This document shows, piece by piece, positions 35,860 through 47,751 of a stretch of 64,000 bases of DNA. Position 1 is the stretch's first letter, and the number at the start of each line of letters is the position of its first letter. This stretch comes from Halichoerus grypus. Taxonomy: Eukaryota; Chordata; Mammalia; Carnivora; Phocidae. The DNA lies in the NCBI RefSeq assembly GCF_964656455.1, contig NC_135719.1, positions 72,218,283-72,282,282 of the forward strand, in the 5' to 3' direction. A program made the position numbers and the translations under genes. The notes below the pieces were generated by a model, which had not been told where the DNA came from, did not search any database, and worked only from the letters and a program-made list of their open reading frames with translations.

Positions 35860-36246
35860 TACAAAGCACAAACTTGGAGAAGATATTTGAAATGCTTGTT
35901 GATTATGCTCATCAAAATATTATTATTCAGAATATATATAAGAACAACACAATAAGAAAAAGTTACACAAACAATAGAAAAATTGACAAAGGATATGAAT
36001 AGGCTGTTCACAAAGAAGAAATCCAAATGGCTACTAGTCACATAGAAAGATGTTAAATCTTACTAATGATCAAGGAAATTTAGAATAAAATGACAATGAG
36101 ATATTTCATATTTATCACATTGGCAAAATTAAGCAAAAATCAGATAATACTAAATCTTGGTGAGGATGTGGAATGATGGGCTCTTATATAATTATGGTGG
36201 GAGGAATGTAAATTGACACAACCACCTTGAAGAATATTTGGTATTG
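35860..36246 (+). mobile_element. Old L1M ORF2 fragment
   Basis: A diverged ORF2 segment: 'aaattgacaaaggatatgaa', 'atccaaatggctactagtca', 'aaatgacaatgagatatttc', 'cttggtgaggatgtggaatg', 'ggtgggaggaatgtaaattg'. It stops at the border of a possible LTR and continues, with a gap, at 37060. Confidence 0.75.
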
Positions 36247-36726
36247 TGTAGCGAGAACCAAATCCAACATAATTCTCTGTTCTGGTGTTAAACAACAAAG
36301 GCACCAAACATATTTTTCTGTCCCTATGTTAGGTAAGTCTGAGATCAGGCCTACTTTGCTGTTTGCTAAGTAATACTTAGCTGCTTGCTTCAGAGAAATA
36401 TTTTCTTCTGGAAAATAAGACTATGAGGCTAAGAGCTCAGACTAACAGCTTGCCCATCAAGACTTGCTTCAGGAGTCTTGCTTCTTGGTATCTATCAGTT
36501 CAAAGCTCTTATGTCATAAACTGCCCAATCCAAACTAGTTCCATGCCATGCAAGATATACCCTAAAATCACCCAGCTCAGGTCCTAAAACTGTATAAATA
36601 CCATCTTCTAATTTCCCTATCTTGAGGTATTATTAAGACTGTGCTATGGTAGTGTTTTTCCTTACTACAGTAGGCCTAAGAAACAGCTTTGCTTGATCAA
36701 TAGTGGTTTTTTTTTGGGGGGGGGCA
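36247..36726 (+). mobile_element. Possible solitary LTR
   Basis: A ~480-bp block interrupts an old L1. It starts TG (TGTAGCGAG) and ends CA (GGGGCA), has a TATA-like 'gtataaata' at 36591-36599 about two thirds along, and 'aaacagctttgcttgatc' near its end, as in many ERV LTRs. The family is not recognised, the TG/CA ends and flanking short repeats are only suggestive, and the 3' part holds a T8G9 tract. Not coding. Confidence 0.35.
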
Positions 36727-37059
36727 ATACTAGTAACTAGTAAATATCATGTACTAGATGACTGAGGAATTCCATCTTCAAGTATACAACCTAAAGTGGT
36801 ATCATTCAAACTATGAGTTTAGACTCATTAGTAAAATACGAAATCAACATAGTGAATCAGCCCACATTTGCTTTTTTTTTTTAGAATAGGATAGATTAGA
36901 CAGGAATGGACAAGAATGGACTGGAATAGAATAAAATGCAATAAATGATAAATAATAAAAATAGTAAAACAACAGAAGTTTGTTTTGTAAAGTTTTGATT
37001 TCAGTATACATATAACTGTGTGTATGTGCATGGGTACATGTGTGCATTAAGCCACTGCC
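36727..37059. other. AT-rich filler between L1 pieces
   Basis: It contains degenerate 'ggaatgga/gaatagaata' repeats near 36885-36935 and otherwise no recognisable feature. Confidence 0.45.
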
Positions 37060-37830
37060 TTAAATAAATCCTTGCATATATATGTAAGGAGCTATTGCAA
37101 AATATTTATAATAAAAAAACTAGGAACAATCTCAATGATCACCAAAAATTGGATAATAAATACTTATGCAGTGAATGCTATACAGCAGTTAAAACAAATG
37201 AACCAGAGTTGTACATCAATACAAATAAATCTCAAAAATATATTGAGTGAAAAAGTAAATTATATAATATACACACATAATAAAAACTACATTAAATAGT
37301 GCTTGGGAATAAAATAATCCAGATGATATGATACAAAAGTATAAAAATTGGGATAATCAACACAAAATTCAGGGCAGTGCTTTTCTGTGCAAGGGTTGAG
37401 AGTGAGGGAATGAGGAAGCAAGGAAGTGAGGGAGGGTCATGAGAGGGAGTGAGAGAGAGAAGGGGATGGTATTGAAGAGAGGTAAACAGGGGGCCTCAAA
37501 TGTCTTGGTATTTTGATTTCTTAAAAAAATCTGAGACAATTATGGCAAAATGTTAAAATGTTAAAGTTTGGTGTGGGGAATAGCACTTAGTGTTTTTCTA
37601 TGGTCCAGGCTTTTGTTCCAAATCCTTTACATACTTTATTTGCAAATCTGTTTGTTAATATTTATCCTATATTTGTTGGTATGTTTGAACTACTTCAAAA
37701 TTTGAAAAATAGAAGCAGAGGGAAAATGTTATATTAAATCTAAGTGGTGGGTATATGGATATCCATTACACTATCCTCTATAATTTTCTGTATGGTTGAA
37801 ATTTTTCATTTAAAAAAACATGTTTTTTAA
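37060..37830 (+). mobile_element. Old L1M, end of ORF2 and 3'UTR
   Basis: Plus-strand continuation of the 35860 fragment: 'attgcaaaatatttataata', 'actaggaacaatctcaatga', 'gctatacagcagttaaaaca', then a 3'UTR ending near 'tttctgtatggttgaaattt'. Includes a GA-rich stretch at 37395-37470. Confidence 0.7.
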
Positions 37831-38756
37831 AAATCATTTGTTATGATAGGACTGATAATTAATCCTTTATCTGAACCCTAGAATATAGGGAATGCATTGA
37901 AATGTTTATAATGACCAATGCACAGGTTGGTTTTTTCTCACCAGAGTTTCATTAGTCATTTTGTAAAGAATCTGGTTGGTTATCTGTAGATCGCAAAGAG
38001 GGTAGCTTTTGTCAGGGGAAACCCATGAAGTTGCATCAGAGCCATACTCTCCTGACCCTGTGCCATTCATTCTCCATTTCTTTTCTCTTCTCCTCCAAAT
38101 AACCAAAAGCCACATCCAGAAATAGTGACAGAGAAAGTTCCCATGTCTTCTTTGAGAAAAGGGCTGGATCTAATGAAAACAAAAATCAGTAATATCACAA
38201 TGGGTGGGCTGTGGGAAATAAAAGATTGCTTCAGGGTGAAGCATCATTGGAACAGCCCTTCCTTTTGGCCTTTGCATCTGGAATGTCTTCACTAATCTGA
38301 GGGTGAGATCTCAATTGGTTTTATTATGAGATAAAATGGTCAACATCAAAATCATTCATAAACTTCAGATGAATTATGACTGGACAACCAGCTCTCTGAG
38401 TGGGGTGTGTAGTTTCTCTCTGAGTGAAGCAGTTGTTTGATGAAACGGGTGAACTAGCCTCTTATTTTAGTATCATGTAAATAGAGCCAAGTTCTTTTCC
38501 CTGCTCTGTATCTTCCCTCTTGGAAAAACTTGGCTAAGAGCCTGGCTTTAGATACAAAACTGGAGACATGGTTCCAATGCTTGAATAACCTAAGCAAATC
38601 ATGTCCTTCTTGGTCTTTTCCTTAAATGAGTAAGGATTTTATTTTTTTTAAAGAATAAAAATAATAAACAGGTTTAAAAAATGGTTTTGAAGCCCATACT
38701 TGAAAGTACAATGTGGGGCTCAAGTCAACAAAAATATGAAGTATTTAGTAATAAGA
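37831..38756. other. Unique stretch, no gene seen
   Basis: No repeat or exon recognised. Confidence 0.5.
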
Positions 38757-38960
38757 AAAATAACAATGCTAATAGTAATACAAAACAATCTTTATTGACT
38801 GGTTACTCTGTCCCAAGTATTCTTCCAAACATTTTATAAACTCATAACAACCCTATGAAATAAGTAATTATTACTCCCATTTTGTAATTGAGGAACTGAG
38901 TCTTGGAGAAATTAATTTGCCCAGAATAGCAAAATCAATGGTGGAGCATAGTGGAGTTTA
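38757..38960 (-). mobile_element. MIR SINE
   Basis: Reverse-orientation MIR: 'attgactggttactctgtcc', 'aacaaccctatgaaataagt', 'cccattttgtaattgaggaa', 'ctgagtcttggagaaatta'. Old and diverged. Confidence 0.75.
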
Positions 38961-39137
38961 GAGATGATATGTTGTTCAACCCCTTCTTCTTACATGTGAG
39001 AATTGAAGATCTTAGCAGGGTTGTATTGTTAACATGAGGAAGTCCATTTGGGTCCAGGAGATTACATTATTCTCTCTCCATGGATATAAGGGGACACTGG
39101 CCTAGGCCTCTAGCTCAGCTAAATTAACACTCAGCTA

Positions 39138-39336
39138 GGGGCGCCTGGGTGGCTCAGTCGTTAAGCGTCTGCCTTCGGCTCAGGTCATGATCCCAGGGTC
39201 CTGGGATCGAGCCCCGCATCGGGCTCCCTGCTCCGCGGGAAGCCTGCTTCTCCCTCTCCCACTCCCCCTGCTTGTGTTCCCTCTCTCGCTGTGTCTCTTT
39301 CTGTCAAATAAATAAATAAATAAAATCTTTAAAAAA
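39138..39336 (+). mobile_element. Carnivore SINEC, best-preserved copy in the window
   Basis: The head GGGGCGCCTGGGTGGCTCAG keeps its CpG, the B-box-like GGGATCGAGCCCCG is intact, and GCTCCGCGGG retains another CpG. The tail is four AAAT units, then ATCTTT and A9. A perfect 17-bp target duplication (39121-39137, 39337-39353) flanks it. Retained CpGs and the perfect duplication indicate the most recent SINE insertion here. Confidence 0.97.
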
Positions 39337-39369
39337 AAATTAACACTCAGCTAAATTAACACTAAATTA

Positions 39370-39510
39370 ACACCTTTGCCTGTAGGTGAGAAAACTTAGG
39401 ACCAGAGAGGCTAAATAACTTGTTCACAATCAGGCATTTAGTAAATACCAGGGCTAAGGTATCAAAGCTCAAATCTCTCTCTAGACTCAGCCTGATTTCT
39501 TGACTATGAA
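39370..39510 (-). mobile_element. MIR SINE fragment
   Basis: 'gtgagaaaacttaggaccag', 'aggctaaataacttgttcac' and 'aaatctctctctagactcag' follow the MIR core and head in reverse. 39020-39120 to its left is unassigned. Confidence 0.65.
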
Positions 39511-39831
39511 TTTGGCTTTCTCTATCAAATTTTTTCTTTGATTGATTTTAATTTGCTTTAATCTTCATGTTTTGCAATTTTCATTAAAAATGGCTTTGCT
39601 CTCCCATTCAGACTCTAGGGTAAGTTCTTTTCAGAAAAATCCCAATTTTAATTAGATTTCCTTGACCATTTTACCATAAGGAATTCACCAAAATAAACCT
39701 CTAATGTGATTGGGAGTTGGGGATTTCTCACTCATTTGGGTCATGTAATGAATGACATACAGAAACCTGGATGATAAAAACACTTTGACTTTTCCTATGG
39801 GTTTATGACAGCATATCCAATGATGACTTTT
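39511..39831. other. Unique stretch, no gene seen
   Basis: No exon or repeat recognised. Confidence 0.5.
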
Positions 39832-39985
39832 TTTTTTGCTTTTTTTTTTCAGCTTTATTGAGATACAATTGACATTTTGCAAGTTTAAAGTGTACAATAT
39901 GTCAATTTGATACATTAAAGATTGTAAAATGATTATTGCCATAGCATTAGGTAAAAATTCCATCCTGTCACATAATTACCATTTC
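39832..39985 (-). mobile_element. Old L1M 3'UTR fragment
   Basis: 'agctttattgagatacaatt', 'gtttaaagtgtacaatatg' and 'gtaaaatgattattgccata', in reverse orientation, as in the fragment at 4886. Confidence 0.7.
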
Positions 39986-40095
39986 TTTTTTGTGGTGAGA
40001 AAATTTTTTTAAATTTTATTTATGTATTTTCCAATGACTTTTTAAATTCATTTTTTCCTGTAGAACAGAATTTAGCTTGAAAAAGCAAGCTGAAG

Positions 40096-40295
40096 TGGCC
40101 CCTGGGTGGCTCAGTCATTAGGTGTCTGCCTTTGCCTCGGGTCATGATCCCAGAGTGCTGGGGTCAAGCCCCATATCGGGGCTCCCTGCTCGGTGGGAGG
40201 CCTGCTTCTCCCTCTCCCACCCCCCCTGCTTGTGTTCCCTCTCTGGCTGTCTCTCTCTCTCTGTCAATAAATAAATAAAATCTTTAAAAAAAAAA
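40096..40295 (+). mobile_element. Carnivore SINEC, full length
   Basis: Plus-strand head 'tggcccctgggtggctcag', body and AATAAATAAATAAAATC tail. The probable target duplication (aa)g(a)caagctgaag lies near 40083-40095 and 40296-40311. Confidence 0.93.
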
Positions 40296-40569
40296 CAGAA
40301 ACAAGCTGAAGAAAGTCCAGAGACTGTACCCTTCAGGAAGGCACAGTGTGTCTTCATATATGTTTTTAGTATTTCTTTGCTATGCTGTATATCTATATCA
40401 TCATTAATATTGCCATTAATGTGACCACATATACTTATATCTATTGAATAAAATGTTTATTTTATTATTTTATGTACAGTACATTTACATTTTTATGTAG
40501 TCAATTTTCTGTAGTTAATCGACTGCATAATTTTTTCTTATATTGTCTTGAGTGTCAAGTTTACAAAGG

Positions 40570-41040
40570 TCTTTCTGACTTATTTTAAATGATTCTTGAT
40601 GTCTATAGTTAATTTAAATGTAAAGCTCTACCATAATTTATTTGACCATCACCTCTTACTAGAAATTCAGTTCATTTTTAGTTTCAGTATTACAAATAAA
40701 ACTACAGCAAATATCCTATCAGCTAGGTTTTGATATATATTTTGTGAGGATAAATTCCTGCAAATGGAATTATTTTGTCAAAAATATATACAATACTTTG
40801 ATACACATTGATAAGCTTCATAAAGTGTATAACAATTGCTGTATATTAGTAAGTTCAGTTTCTCATACCAAAATACACACAATGTTATTTGCCAATTTAA
40901 TAGATCAAAATAGCACCTTATTTTAATGTGCCTGTTTATGAGTATGAGTGAGGTTAAACTCTTTATGTATACTTCCTAGCTTCCTGGTATACTCTACACA
41001 TTTTTCCCTTTTTATAAGTTTTGCTGATTTCTTATTGGCA
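40570..41040 (-). mobile_element. Old L1M fragment
   Basis: Reverse-orientation phrases 'attacaaataaaactacagc', 'gaggataaattcctgcaaat' and 'ggaattattttgtcaaaaat' match the decayed distal part of old L1. Strongly diverged. 40312-40569 is AT-rich and unassigned. Confidence 0.55.
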
Positions 41041-42799
41041 TGGCAGATTTATTTAACATAGTGGTTATTATCTCTTTGATAAAATGATGAATGTTAGACT
41101 GGGCTTCTCACTGGTGAGATGAAAGCTATGTGGATTGGCTAAAACATTTGAGAAAGCCTCCCAAGCCTGGCCTGAAAAAAGCCTAATAATCTAGGGCAGC
41201 CTGTAGACCCCCTCCAAGGGTACCAAGACCTGCCCTTCCACAGCACTGATTGTAGCTTCTAGATTAGGATTCCTGGTTGCCTAATAATGACTCTGAGTCA
41301 TTTGGTGTGTCTACTTCAAGTGAAGCTTTTATACATAAGAGTCAGAGCTCCTTCTTGTTTTAGAATAAGAAGGCCTCCAGAGTGGTCTTATGACCATTTC
41401 TCCTTATTTGTTAATAAACATTTACGTAACGAATATCCATATGCATGGCAGACTCTTGTCTGAGACTCACTTTCCTTCCAAGAGGATAATCCTTACTGAT
41501 CCCGTATTTCTTTGACAGTCACTATAAAGAACATAAAGTTGTGTATGACCAGATTGGTGAGATCAGTCCACAAGACAGACCTGTATCAGACCCACCAGTG
41601 AACATTTTGAAAATGTTTTTGTACTTTCATTGGATTGTTCTTCTAGATTGGGGCTACCTGTAAGGAATGAGATCCAATTTACCTACAGTTGGGAGAGGAA
41701 ACACTATTTCTCCTTGTCATCTTTTTCTTATGGGAAGGAGAAATTATTTAAGTTCAGGGTCACTTGTGTCTCCAATGTTTTCTCTCTCACCCTCTCACCT
41801 ATGTCACCTGAAAGAACATTTGTAAATAGACAACTGAGTTAGGATGTCTGTTTTGAGAAATTATAGCTAACAAGTAAGTCCCAAGTCCAGCTAACTCACT
41901 ACTGCAGTTTATTGAGGTTGCTTCTGTTCTCTTTTTTGGTTGATTCTGAACGTTGACTTGAATTTATTTTCAGTTTGCCCCCTCCCCACCCCCTATAGTT
42001 TCCTTATGGTTTGTAAGATTCAAAGTATAAGAAACTATCTCTGGTGGTGACACCTGCTTCCCTCTCCATGTTATTTACCAAAGCATCACCTCCTTAGGAT
42101 TAGTGGAATTACTAATCCTGTTCTGGGTTTATTTTAGAAAACCAAGCATATTGTATCTGGATCCTCATCATCAAGGAAGTGCCCCAGACTTAAAGTGGAA
42201 CCTTTAAAAGTGTGTTAACAGAGCAGTTATTGTAATGGAACAGATGAAAAGAGTAAAACTCCCTTTTCCCCCACTTCATAAAAATCAAAAGCAGAAACAA
42301 GTTAAATGCCCTGTGACTCACTGTGGGTTCTGATTGCCTCCTTCTGTTTCTACTCATAATCTTTGCCTGGGAGAGAGGCGTTCACATTTTTTATGTGGTC
42401 ATCCAGAGAACACATATACCAAGACGTATGTCTAAAGATGATCTTCTTTTGGTTGAGGCTTTGGGGTCTTATGTGATCCTTCTGTTGCTAAGGAGACCTG
42501 AGGAGAAAGGTTGGCCTGGTTTTCTTCTTGCCATCAGAGAGCCTCAGGTGAGCATAAACCAACCCGCTCATGAGGAGTAAGGCGCAGGCCACTTGGTTCA
42601 GCACTAACAGTCACACCCTGACTGGTCTCACCTGTGAAGGAAACAAACATCTATGCCGTGTGACTGTGAGAGCTCCCACGTCTTCCTTGACTAGTAAGTG
42701 GCTGCTGAAACTCAACCATCTGAGCTTTCCTTCTGCTGCTTAAGATTATAATTACTATGCAGATGTTTCTGGGACAGGGGAAAATGAGGAATGGGGTGG
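41041..42799. other. Unique stretch, no gene seen
   Basis: No repeat recognised. The plus frame 42323-42580 (85 codons, hydrophobic start) has no supporting splice pattern and is not called. Confidence 0.5.
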
Positions 42800-43015
42800 A
42801 TGGAACCAACATTTGAAACCCTGCTTTGTGCCAGGACCTAAGCTCATTAGAATTTATATTTGCTAAGCATTTAATTCTCACCCATCTGTCAGGTGGGCAC
42901 TGTCTCTCGTCTAGAAAGGAGGGAATTGGGTCTCGAAGACAATCAGTTAGAAAATAGTGGATCAAGGATTTGAACCCAAACCTCCCTGACTCTGGAGTCC
43001 TTGACCTTTAGGAGT
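42800..43015 (-). mobile_element. MIR SINE
   Basis: Reverse MIR: 'accctgctttgtgccaggac', 'gcatttaattctcacccatc', 'ggatttgaacccaaacctcc', 'tgactctggagtccttgac'. Near full length and diverged. Confidence 0.75.
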
Positions 43016-43564
43016 ACACATAAAACTGCCACCAGTCATTCATAGTTGTGTATTGATTTGGAGAGGAATTCGCAGCACATCTAACTTGGAGAGTATGAGA
43101 AGTGGAATGGTAACTGATAAAAGAAACATCTAGAGTAGCGGAAAAAATTCTTAGCTTCCTTGCAATTTTGCTGCAGAGATGGGTAGGGCTTTCTCTCCTC
43201 CAGGGCTCACACCTCTACTACCTGCTGCCTGATTCAAGTAAGGATATTCTGAGGGAAAACAAAACAAAACCACCTCATTATGTGCAAAGAGAAACGTCAA
43301 GCAAAAGCCTGTCTTTCTAGTATTCCCCAAATAACGTCAATGATATATAGGAGTTTTCAGTAAATGAGGCATGCATTTGTGATAGAATAAACAGCTTATA
43401 ACGTGCCACTGTGTAACTGGGATTTGGCAGCTTAACCAAACAAACACTTTTAGATTAGGAGACCAGAAAGGTGTCAGGAGAGACTTGAAAAGTGCCTCAC
43501 ACATTTGTATTTGTGTCACTCTTAGGTATGTTTTGAAGTTTGAAAGAACAGATGTGTCTGGCTT
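43016..43564. other. Unique stretch, no gene seen
   Basis: No exon or repeat recognised. Confidence 0.5.
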
Positions 43565-44035
43565 CTTTGGTGGAGAGATCCCTGGACTTGAAGGGAGAAG
43601 ACCAGTGTGGGAGTCCCAGCCCTGCCACTTATTAGCACTGCAGGGGAGCAGCCAAGCAAGGCTGCAAGCTCAGGCAGAGTCCCAGCGTCCACCAGATCCC
43701 AGAGGGTGCTCAGAGGGTGTTACACCACAGAGTTTGTCTTAACTTGAGGCAATGCAGCTGGGCTTTCATAGTCCACAGTCAGTCATTCTTGGGCTAAGGG
43801 CTTTCAAGGAGCTGCTAAAAAAGAAAACAGACCCAAATCTGCGCTATATCACTTACTAAAGCTGTTACCACAGGGAAATTTTACTTAATCTCTTAGTTTC
43901 CCCATCTCTGATCATCTTAGGCTGATTAGGCTCAAAGGAGAGAATGAATGTAAATGTTTGTCCATTTCCACAAACAGAGTAGGTACTCAGATTTGGTATT
44001 CTGAGCCTCAGTTTCCCATCTCTGAAATATTAGTC
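43565..44035 (+). mobile_element. MIR pieces, plus strand, interrupted
   Basis: A MIR head ('gagtcccagccctgccactt' near 43611-43630) and, further right, MIR core phrases ('cttaatctcttagtttcccc' near 43884 and 'gcctcagtttcccatctctg' near 44006). The spacing shows either two copies or one split copy. Confidence 0.6.
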
Positions 44036-47000
44036 ATAATAATTAAAGTATACAGATGAATAATATCATACATAGTAAGGTAAATTTTATTATTTCTTTC
44101 AGCTCTGATATCTGATGAAATCACAGCCTTGCCTGCAATTCCTAATGTCTAAACAGTGCTCTTGGGAGATGCTGAGAGACATTTTGTGGGACTGGAGGTG
44201 AAAGCAAATTGGTCCTAGGGGTGCGGGCTATTGGTTCTCTTACCTTAAATGTAGCAGAGCTTCAGACAAAGGCCTTTATAATTCCAGCCCAGCCTGGGAT
44301 GTTTATTTTCTATGAATAAAAATAATAGTGCATGATTTTTCTCTAAACACCTATCAATTCTTGGTCTTGGAATTCATCATGAGCCACAGAAGGGAGAAGC
44401 TTAATGTAAAAAAGTTTACAGAATGTGTTCTCATTTTGTCCCTGTATCTACTTTGCAATTTAAGGAGAATAACTGCTTCTGGAAACATATTTGGATGGAA
44501 GGCCATTTAGGGAAAACAATAGCAGTGATGAGGCCTGTGTTGAACAGCCAGGATTTGGAATGAGGCTGACTCTGTGTCTATGTGCCTAGCAGCTCTGGAA
44601 GCAGGCACAGAGAATAGAAATAGCCCATGGCTAGAAGCATATCCAGTGCCACTGGGTCTACATCAAAAGGACCTATAAACTGTCTAAAAACACAAGTGTA
44701 AATGAGAACTTTTAACACCCGAATAAAGGTCACCAACTGTTTAACCATCTCTGAGTCCTGGTGGCAGAATGTCAAGTCTGAAGAAAATGATTGTTTCCTT
44801 ACTTGTGATGTGTACAGCTTTGGGAATTTGATGCTATAGATTATGTAAGTTTGACCTTAGGACAGACCAGTTACAACAACAAAGAGGAAGTGTGCAGAGC
44901 AATTTAAATAGCTTTCATCTCTTCCTAGAGCAGAGTCAGGAGGCCCAACATGATTGTGCAAAGATGGTTATCCTAAAGGTTTGTGGAATAACTGAGTTTC
45001 AGCTTCATTCCATGGGGTGTGAAGTCCAAGGGCATCACCCACTTAACAGAATTCAGTATGGCAGGACAAAATAGATGTTTTCATAAATAGCACTTGAAGT
45101 AGGTATGCATATCTAGGAGCAATGAGTTCACTGGTGTGGCTGAAATAAAGGTGAGATAATAAGGATTTTTAAATGTAAAGAGATAGGGTTAGAGCGAGAC
45201 TAAGAATTTGTGCTTTATCTTACTGGGGAGCCTCCAAAGACTTTGGGGATGTGAACTGGAATGAAGGAAGGAGATTAATCTGTCTCTGGCACATGAAATG
45301 ATTTAGAACAGAGAGGAGGCTGAGGATAAGAAGACTGGTCAGGAAACAGTTTTGATAAACAAGGCTGAGAGTGCCTTGTTGGGTGGAAGGGAAAATGGAG
45401 AAACACAGCAAATTGAATGGAGCTGGGGAGGGGTTTGCCTGGGTACTTGTGTCTAGGTGAGAGATAGCAGGAACTAGCAGTTGAGACCAGCTCCCTGCCT
45501 CTGTGGAGGAGCCTGCAACAGACACAACTGGCCACCTGCAGGAAGCAGACAGCTCGCCAGAGTGAGTAAGTCCCCTAAGTAATAGGACAGAATTTTATGT
45601 CATGATTAGTAGACACCTGGAGAGGCTTCAGGCTCTGCTAACACCTTCAAGGAGATAAGCACGCCCAGCCAGGACCACGCCATCCTAATGATTTTTGGAG
45701 ACCCCAGAAATGTAAAAATCTTCTCATTTTGCCTTAGTACCAAAGCCCCTACCTCTAGAAAGATCCAGTTTCCCACATGCTGCTTCCTGTGCTTCCATAT
45801 TTCTGGGGGAGAAACTTCTTTACATTTGACATCTTTCAAAACCCACCCTCTCTGAGGGACATCAACAACTGGAATGTCACCAGGGCTCAGAGAATACATA
45901 CTACTGACGAGAGGCAAATGAGTTAATATTCATTTTGGGTTTCTATGACTAGTGAAAGTGTATAAAGAATTTTTAATGTCAAAAGTAATGTGTGGGAAAA
46001 GTAAATCAATTTGAAGGAAACGTTCATATTTTTTCTGTGTAACCTTCTCAAAAGTAAGTATGAATTTGTAGCCAAAAATCCATTAATAAAATAAAAGCAG
46101 TAATGAGAGGAGAAATAAAGTGCTTAGCATAATTCTTGGTTCATGACAAAAGAAATGGCACCCACTGTTAATCATGATTTAGAGTGGTGGCATAAAATCC
46201 AAGAGAAAAGGTCTAACTTCTGTTAGACATTTAGGACTAAAGTTCATGAGAGAATCTGTGGTTGGAATGATGATTTGAAAGTCATCTGCATAGCAGGAAT
46301 AGTAGAAATTATGAAGAAGGTTTCCATACTTGCCTGGAACTTGTATGTATGTTAACAAAATAGAGTCCTCAAACCCAACTCTTAGGGATATGGAAGTAGT
46401 GGAGCAAGTAGATACAGGCTGGAAGCTGTTAGAAAGGAGGAAGACCCAGGACGATGTGGGGTCTTAGAAGTCAAGGGAGAAAATGAAGCCAAAGGTCTCA
46501 CTGATTGAGAAACATAAAAAACTGGAAAGGCCACAAGACAGCAGTTCAAAGATGCCTCTGGATACTGTCAATCACATCTTTTAGTGGTGGGCACTAGGAA
46601 CTATGGACTGACATGCTCTAGCTAGAGCTCCCAGCAGGCAAGACTTCTGCCATTGCTTAATCCTGTGTTTCCTGGGCCTTAAATCTGAAACTGTAAAATG
46701 TGTAGTATTTATTTAGTATTAGAACCATGTTCTGCGGATGCTTCTTCTGGAGCTGCTTTGAGACCACAGAACTGAAAAAGGTTTTGAGATGAAATGCTAG
46801 CCTGTACCCAGGTTGGCCTGTCATTCTTTCCATTTAAAGCCACTGGTAATATGGTTGAAAGATGTATTTTGCCCATTTTTTAAAAGCCATTTTCTACTTT
46901 CCAACCACCAAAATATGTTGGGAGTGTCATAATTGTTTTTCTCTTTGGAACTTCAGAAAATATTGTTTTTATAATAGAAATAGCATTTCTTTAATTTTTT

Positions 47001-47511
47001 TCTTTTTTTAATCGCCAACGGCTGCCTTACCAAACCACGGACTTGGCTCATTTATATTTCCAGTTCTAGCTTGTGCTAAAATTTCTGGCAGATGAGTGTT
47101 GTGGGACTGCCCGAAATATTTCTGAGGAGGTTTATCTCAGAGGCTAGTCAGATGAAAGACTGAAAAATTAAAATGGACTTCAATGCATTAGTTCAGATAA
47201 AGCATTTAGAATAGGGTCATGCATGTGGTAAGCATATATGAGTGCTGGTTATTATTACTAGGGCCTTCTAAGATGATGTAGCATCAGAGGCCAAAGTGGA
47301 CCAAGAAAGGCCACCTATTCTTATGAGAAGTGCTCCCTAAGGATCCCAAACAAATGATTGTTGGAGTTTAAAAGACTTCCAGGAAGCTGTTGAAAGATGA
47401 TAGCACCAGGGGTGATAGGATAAGTTTGTAAAGGGATTGGCCAGTTGGCAATTGGGTAAGCTTACCTACAAAATGTATCATGGAGTGGGAGGTGAAGGAG
47501 GTTAGGGTTAT
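44036..47511. other. Mostly unique; diverged old repeat pieces
   Basis: Pieces near 45190-45360 and 46250-46520 follow the unnamed old mammalian repeat also present at 23541. The minus frame 45606-45917 (103 codons) is in otherwise unassigned sequence and has no supporting splice sites. 46985-47110 is not a recognised repeat and contains several retained CpGs; conservation cannot be judged here. Confidence 0.4.
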
Positions 47512-47526
47512 TAAAACCTAGTTATA

Positions 47527-47690
47527 ATACTTACCTGGCAGGGGAGACACCATAATCAAGCAGATGGTTTTCCCAGGGTGAGGCTTGTCCATTGCACTGC
47601 GGATGTGCTGACCCCTGCGATTTGCCCAAATGTGAGAAACTCGACTGCATAATTTGTGGTAGTGGGGGACTGTGTTTGTGCTCTCCCCTG
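47527..47690 (+). pseudogene. RNU1P: U1 snRNA retropseudogene, full length
   Basis: A 164-base match along the whole of U1 small nuclear RNA, the spliceosomal RNA that pairs with 5' splice sites. The 5' end ATACTTACCTGGCAGGGGAG is intact, including the bases that pair with the splice donor, and the Sm-protein site AATTTGTGG (around 47651-47659) is intact. From memory of human U1, roughly 14-15 positions differ, several being C-to-T changes at former CpGs. The stem-loop I loop bound by U1-70K is changed (ATCAAGCAGA instead of ATCACGAAGG), and the U1A loop has one change (ATTGCACTGC). It ends in an A-rich tail (47691-47736) and is flanked by a 15-bp perfect duplication taaaacctagttata (47512-47526, 47737-47751) at a TT|AAAA target. 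It is therefore an L1-mediated retrocopy, probably not transcribed. Confidence 0.95.
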
Positions 47691-47736
47691 GTAAAAAAGA
47701 ATAAAATAAAAATAAAAATAAAATAATAAAAAAAAG
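47691..47736 (+). repeat. A-rich tail of the U1 retrocopy
   Basis: An (AAAAT)n-like A-rich run directly follows the U1 3' end and precedes the right target duplication. Its interruptions by T and G suggest decay of an original poly(A) tail. Confidence 0.9.
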
Positions 47737-47751
47737 TAAAACCTAGTTATA

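Noticed and set aside
45606..45917. 103-codon minus-strand open frame
   Set aside because: No recognised family and no splice context. Lengths near 100 codons occur by chance in 64 kb on six frames.
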